Shown here one piece after another: positions 5,766 through 8,835 of a stretch of 8,835 bases of DNA (position 1 is the stretch's first letter; each line of letters opens with the position of its first letter). The DNA comes from DATEPR01 sp036503065 (lineage in GTDB: Bacteria > Actinomycetota > Actinomycetes > Mycobacteriales > Pseudonocardiaceae), in NCBI GenBank assembly GCA_036503065.1, contig DASXXM010000657.1, positions 1 through 8,835 on the forward strand, given 5' to 3'. The notes under the pieces were generated by a model. The model was not told the origin of the DNA. It saw only the letters and a program-made list of their open reading frames with translations, and did no database searches. A program made the translations under genes and the position numbers.

Positions 5766-8423
5766 ATGCCAAACACGAAGCAACCCGCTGCAACAGCAGG
5801 CGGGAATCCCGGCGCACCCACACATCCGGCGCTGGCCGGACTGCCGGCGAAAGTCCGGGTGCACGCGCTGGGCAAGCTGCTCGACCGGAGCAGCAGGGAA
5901 GTGCTGGACGTACTTGCCGGGCTCGGCGAGCCCGCGCGCAGTGCGCAGTCCAGCCTCGATCGCGACCTGGCCCTGCGGGTGGCCGAGTTGCTGCTGGCCG
6001 ACGGGGCCGAGGTATCCGCCGCGGCGGTGGCCGAGGTCGTCGACCTCAGCGAACCGGAACCGGTGGCCGAGCTCGACGAACCGTTGGCCGACGCGCTGAC
6101 ACCGGTGTTCGCCGCGCCGGCGCCGGTGTTCCTGCCGCCGACCGCCGCCGCCCCGACCAGGTCGAGGCCGAAACGGGCGCCGGAACCGCAGCCCGAACCG
6201 GTCGAGCCGGAGCCGGCCGTCGCACCGGTGGTGGAGACGGAAACCCCGGACGGCGACGGTGCGGACGGCGATGACGAGGACAGTGCCAGCCGCCGCAGGC
6301 GCCGCCGTGGCCGTCGTGGCCGTGGCCGCGGCAAGGGCGGCCCGGACGACGGCACCGACGCCGACGGCAGCGAGGCAGACGAGGACGGCACCGCGGAGGC
6401 GGAGTCGACCGAGGACGCCGAAACGGACGACCAGGACGAGGCGGCCACCGAGGACGGCGAGGGCGGTGGCACCCGCCGCCGTCGGCGCAGGCGGCGCCGC
6501 AAGGGCACCGGCGACAGCGACTCCAACGGCGAGGACGACCCGCCCAACACGGTGGTGCACGTCCGGGAGAGCCGGGACGAGAAGCCCGACCGGCAGCACG
6601 AGTCCAACGGCCAGGACGAGGTGCGCAGCGTGCGCGGCTCGACCCGGCTGGAGGCCAAGCGCCAGCGCCGCAGGGACGGCCGCGAGGCCGGCAGGCGCCG
6701 GGTGCCGATCCTGTCCGAGTCGGAGTTCCTGGCCCGCCGCGAGGCCGTCGACCGCAAGATGGTGGTCAACCAGCGCGGCGACAGCGTGCAGATCGGCGTG
6801 CTGGAGGACGGCGTGCTCGTCGAGCACTTCGTCACGTCCGCCGGCACGGGCTCGCTGGTCGGCAACGTCTACCTGGGTCGCGTGCAGAACGTGCTGCCCA
6901 GCATGGAAGCCGCGTTCGTGGACATCGGCAGGGGCCGCAACGCCGTGCTCTACGCCGGTGAGGTGGACTGGGACGCGGCCGGCCTGGAAGGCAAGGCCCG
7001 CAAGATCGAGCAGGCCCTGTCCACCGGCGACAGCGTGCTCGTGCAGGTCACCAAGGACCCGGTCGGCCACAAGGGCGCCCGGCTGACCACGCAGATCAGC
7101 CTGCCCGGCCGCTTCCTGGTCTACGTGCCGGGCGGCGGCGCCACCGGCATCAGCCGCAAGCTGCCCGACACCGAGCGCAAGCGCCTGAAGGACGTGCTGA
7201 AGCGGGTCGTGCCGGAGGACGCGGGCGTGATCATCCGCACCGCGTCCGAGGGCGTCAGCGAAGAGGAGCTGGGCCGCGACGTGCGCCGGCTGCGCGCGCA
7301 GTGGGAGGTCATCCAGGAGAAGGCCGCCCCGAACGCCAAGTCGCCGCAGTTGCTCTACGAGGAGCCCGACCTGCTGATCAAGGTCGTCCGCGACCTGTTC
7401 ACGGAGGACTTCTCCGCGCTGACCGTCCAGGGCGGCGACGCGTGGGACACCATCGAGGCGTACGTGTCGCACGTCGCGCCGGACCTGGTCGACCGGCTGA
7501 AGCGGCACGTCGGCAACACCGACGTGTTCGTCGAGTACCGGATCGACGAGCAGATCCTCAAGGCGCTGGACCGCAAGGTCTGGCTGCCGTCGGGCGGCTA
7601 CCTGGTCATCGACCGCACCGAGGCGATGACCGTCATCGATGTGAACACCGGCAAGTTCACCGGATCGGGTGGCAACCTCGAAGAGACGGTCACCAGGAAC
7701 AACCTGGAGGCCGCCGAGGAGATCGTCCGGCAGCTCCGGCTGCGCGACATCGGCGGCATCATCGTGGTCGACTTCATCGACATGGTGCTGGAGTCCAACC
7801 GCGACCTGGTGCTGCGCCGCCTGACCGAGTGCCTCGGCCGGGACCGCACCCGCCACCAGGTGGCCGAGGTCACGTCGCTGGGCCTCGTCCAGATGACCCG
7901 CAAGCGGGTCGGCACCGGCCTGCTCGAGGCGTTCAGCGTCACCTGCGAGCACTGCCGGGGCCGGGGTGTGCTGGTGTCCACGACGCCGGTGCACATGCAC
8001 AGCACCGTCGTGCCGCCCGCCGCAGCGCCCGTGGCGATCACGCCGCCCCCCGAGAAGCCGACGCAGAACGGCGCGCCCGGTGGCGGCACGTCGAACGGCA
8101 GTGCCCAACAGAGCAGCGGCGGCAGCAGGCGCAGCCGGCACCGGAACAACCAGTCCGACCAGGAGAAGGTCAGCGCCGAGCAGCCGGCCGCGGCCCAGGA
8201 ACCGGCCCAGGAGCTCGCGCCGATCGTGGCCGAGCCGGCACCGGTCGAGCATGTGACCGCACCGGTCGAGGTGTCGCCCAAGGTCGAGACCTCGCCCAAC
8301 GGTCACCAGCCGACGCCGACACCCGCCGTCGCGGTGGCCAACCCGCCGCGGCCGACCCGCCGCCGGGCGGCCTCCCGGCCGGCCGGGCCACCGGTCGCCG
8401 ACGCCGAGCAGCGAGGAGACTGA
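5766..8423 (+). CDS. rne: Ribonuclease E/G
   Basis: An 885-residue endoribonuclease for mRNA decay and rRNA/tRNA maturation. It starts at ATG 5766 with SD GGAGG (5755-5759) six bases upstream; the open frame to 5661 upstream lacks an SD and conserved sequence. Residues 29-77 (VRVHALGKLLDRSSREVL...) look like the IF2 N-terminal helical module. A long disordered stretch follows with alternating charge blocks: Arg-rich 176-190, Asp/Glu-rich 194-232, nine arginines at 237-245. The catalytic half starts near 314. The S1 domain spans about 363-445 (SLVGNVYLGRVQNVLPSMEAAF). The DNase I-like active site has Asp625 (VIDVNTGK) and Asp669 (IIVVDFIDM), matching E. coli Asp303 and Asp346. The Zn-link Cys pair is at 727 and 730 (TCEHC). 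Residues 740-885 are Pro/Ala-rich and disordered. The central catalytic core with both N- and C-terminal disordered arms is the actinobacterial RNase E arrangement. Confidence 0.96.
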   Translation: MPNTKQPAATAGGNPGAPTHPALAGLPAKVRVHALGKLLDRSSREVLDVLAGLGEPARSAQSSLDRDLALRVAELLLADGAEVSAAAVAEVVDLSEPEPVAELDEPLADALTPVFAAPAPVFLPPTAAAPTRSRPKRAPEPQPEPVEPEPAVAPVVETETPDGDGADGDDEDSASRRRRRRGRRGRGRGKGGPDDGTDADGSEADEDGTAEAESTEDAETDDQDEAATEDGEGGGTRRRRRRRRRKGTGDSDSNGEDDPPNTVVHVRESRDEKPDRQHESNGQDEVRSVRGSTRLEAKRQRRRDGREAGRRRVPILSESEFLARREAVDRKMVVNQRGDSVQIGVLEDGVLVEHFVTSAGTGSLVGNVYLGRVQNVLPSMEAAFVDIGRGRNAVLYAGEVDWDAAGLEGKARKIEQALSTGDSVLVQVTKDPVGHKGARLTTQISLPGRFLVYVPGGGATGISRKLPDTERKRLKDVLKRVVPEDAGVIIRTASEGVSEEELGRDVRRLRAQWEVIQEKAAPNAKSPQLLYEEPDLLIKVVRDLFTEDFSALTVQGGDAWDTIEAYVSHVAPDLVDRLKRHVGNTDVFVEYRIDEQILKALDRKVWLPSGGYLVIDRTEAMTVIDVNTGKFTGSGGNLEETVTRNNLEAAEEIVRQLRLRDIGGIIVVDFIDMVLESNRDLVLRRLTECLGRDRTRHQVAEVTSLGLVQMTRKRVGTGLLEAFSVTCEHCRGRGVLVSTTPVHMHSTVVPPAAAPVAITPPPEKPTQNGAPGGGTSNGSAQQSSGGSRRSRHRNNQSDQEKVSAEQPAAAQEPAQELAPIVAEPAPVEHVTAPVEVSPKVETSPNGHQPTPTPAVAVANPPRPTRRRAASRPAGPPVADAEQRGD

Positions 8424-8430
8424 CCCCGGT

Positions 8431-8461
8431 TTTACCTCCTTCCGGACCGCCGGTGTAACCT
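8431..8461 (+). promoter_or_regulatory. Candidate rplU promoter, -10 TAACCT
   Basis: TAACCT (8456-8461) fits TANNNT. A -35-like TTTACC (8431-8436) lies 19 bases upstream, somewhat too far. Initiation near 8468 would leave a leader of about 126 bases before rplU. The two boxes also fall in an imperfect inverted repeat, GGTTTTACC (8428-8436)/GGTGTAACC (8452-8460). Confidence 0.45.
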
Positions 8462-8484
8462 GGTGAGCGGCCCGCCATCCCGGT

Positions 8485-8559
8485 GGGCTCTGTCATGCGA
8501 GAGCCCGGCTCCGCGGTCCGAATCAGTGATTCGTCCGTCAGCGGGGCGCGTGTGGCCCC
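8485..8559 (+). other. Structured 5' leader of rplU, three hairpins in series
   Basis: Three stems follow one another before the rplU SD. Stem one: GGGCTCT (8485-8491)/AGAGCCC (8500-8506), eight-base loop. Stem two: CGAATC (8519-8524)/GATTCG (8528-8533), loop AGT. Stem three: GGGGC (8543-8547)/GCCCC (8555-8559), seven-base loop. No U-tract follows any of them. They may be an autoregulatory leader for a ribosomal protein operon. I do not recognise it as a named RNA family. Confidence 0.45.
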
Positions 8560-8593
8560 CGTCATCGTCGAGTAGCAGGAGACTTCCGTCCCG

Positions 8594-8835
8594 ATGTACG
8601 CGATCGTCAAGACCGGCGGAAAGCAGTACAAGGTCGCCGTCGGCGACGTCGTCCAGGTGGAGAAGCTCGAGGGCGAGCCGGGTACCGAGGTCAGCTTCCC
8701 CGCGCTGCTCGTGGTCGACGGTGCCGCCGTCACCGCCGACGCCGACACACTGAGCAAGGTGTCGGTGACCGGCAAGGTGGTCGAGCAGACCAAGGGCCCC
8801 AAGATCCGCATCCACAAGTTCAAGAACAAGACCGG
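8594..8835 (+). CDS. rplU: 50S ribosomal protein L21, N-terminal part
   Basis: Eighty full codons are visible, running off the right edge; the family is usually about 103 residues. MYAIVKTGGKQYKV (1-14), GDVVQVEKLEG (17-27) and the basic GPKIRIHKFKNKT (68-80) are characteristic of bacterial L21, which binds 23S rRNA in the large subunit. ATG 8594 is chosen because it starts the conserved MYAIVKTGGKQY. The SD-like AGGAG (8577-8581) lies 12 bases upstream, longer than ideal. It follows rne by 170 bases in the usual actinobacterial order; rpmA and obg would be expected beyond the window. Confidence 0.97.
   Translation, partial: MYAIVKTGGKQYKVAVGDVVQVEKLEGEPGTEVSFPALLVVDGAAVTADADTLSKVSVTGKVVEQTKGPKIRIHKFKNKT

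Noticed and set aside
4806..8306. Very long reverse-strand open frame (1166 codons) opposite the DUF2344 gene and rne
   Set aside because: Its composition is low-complexity Arg/Ala/Gly/Val/Leu typical of antisense frames in high-GC DNA, and it lies opposite two securely identified genes.
8424..8460. Intrinsic terminator after rne
   Set aside because: The imperfect inverted repeat has no U-tract and overlaps the likely rplU promoter.

Overview
This is a high-GC window with GTG, CTG and leaderless starts, SD sequences of the GGAGG type and a single rare TTA codon. Together with the protein families present, these features point to an actinomycete. The best guess is the Pseudonocardiales (an Amycolatopsis-, Lentzea- or Saccharothrix-like genus); this is inference from protein style, not a database result. 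Most of the window is a conserved housekeeping neighbourhood, interrupted in the middle by a two-gene reverse-strand block.

Layout. (1) 1-288, reverse: the 5' end of a secreted GH18-type chitinase. Its promoter (426-454) carries two DasR-like operators. (2) 579-2504, forward: a TIGR03960-type B12-binding-domain/radical SAM protein, apparently leaderless. (3) 2497-4591, reverse: a secreted S8 (subtilisin-like) protease followed by a small MTH1187/YkoF-type thiamine-binding protein. The latter converges tail-to-tail with the radical SAM gene, and the two share an 8-bp palindrome made of both stop codons. (4) 4747-5598, forward: the radical SAM-associated DUF2344/TIGR03936 protein, which very probably starts at CTG. 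(5) 5766-8423, forward: RNase E/G (rne). (6) 8594 to the window end, forward: ribosomal protein L21 (rplU), cut off by the window.

How the genes work together. Radical SAM gene, DUF2344 gene, rne and rplU form a recurring actinobacterial order; rpmA and obg would be expected next. This suggests a link between the unexplained radical SAM pair and RNA processing or ribosome biogenesis. Here the pair is split by the protease/thiamine-binding block, so the DUF2344 gene needs its own promoter. The divergent 155-bp spacer at 4592-4746 has an 11-bp inverted repeat containing a -10-like box for each direction. The chitinase at the left edge looks like a separate, N-acetylglucosamine-responsive unit.

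I see no mobile element, CRISPR array, tRNA or rRNA, and no clearly new multi-gene system. The points most worth checking are the DasR-type control region, the CTG start, the mirrored promoters, the structured rplU leader and the split radical SAM pair. Intergenic gaps are all under 300 bases (289-578, 2806-2842, 4592-4746, 5599-5765, 8424-8593), and their contents are described in the features.
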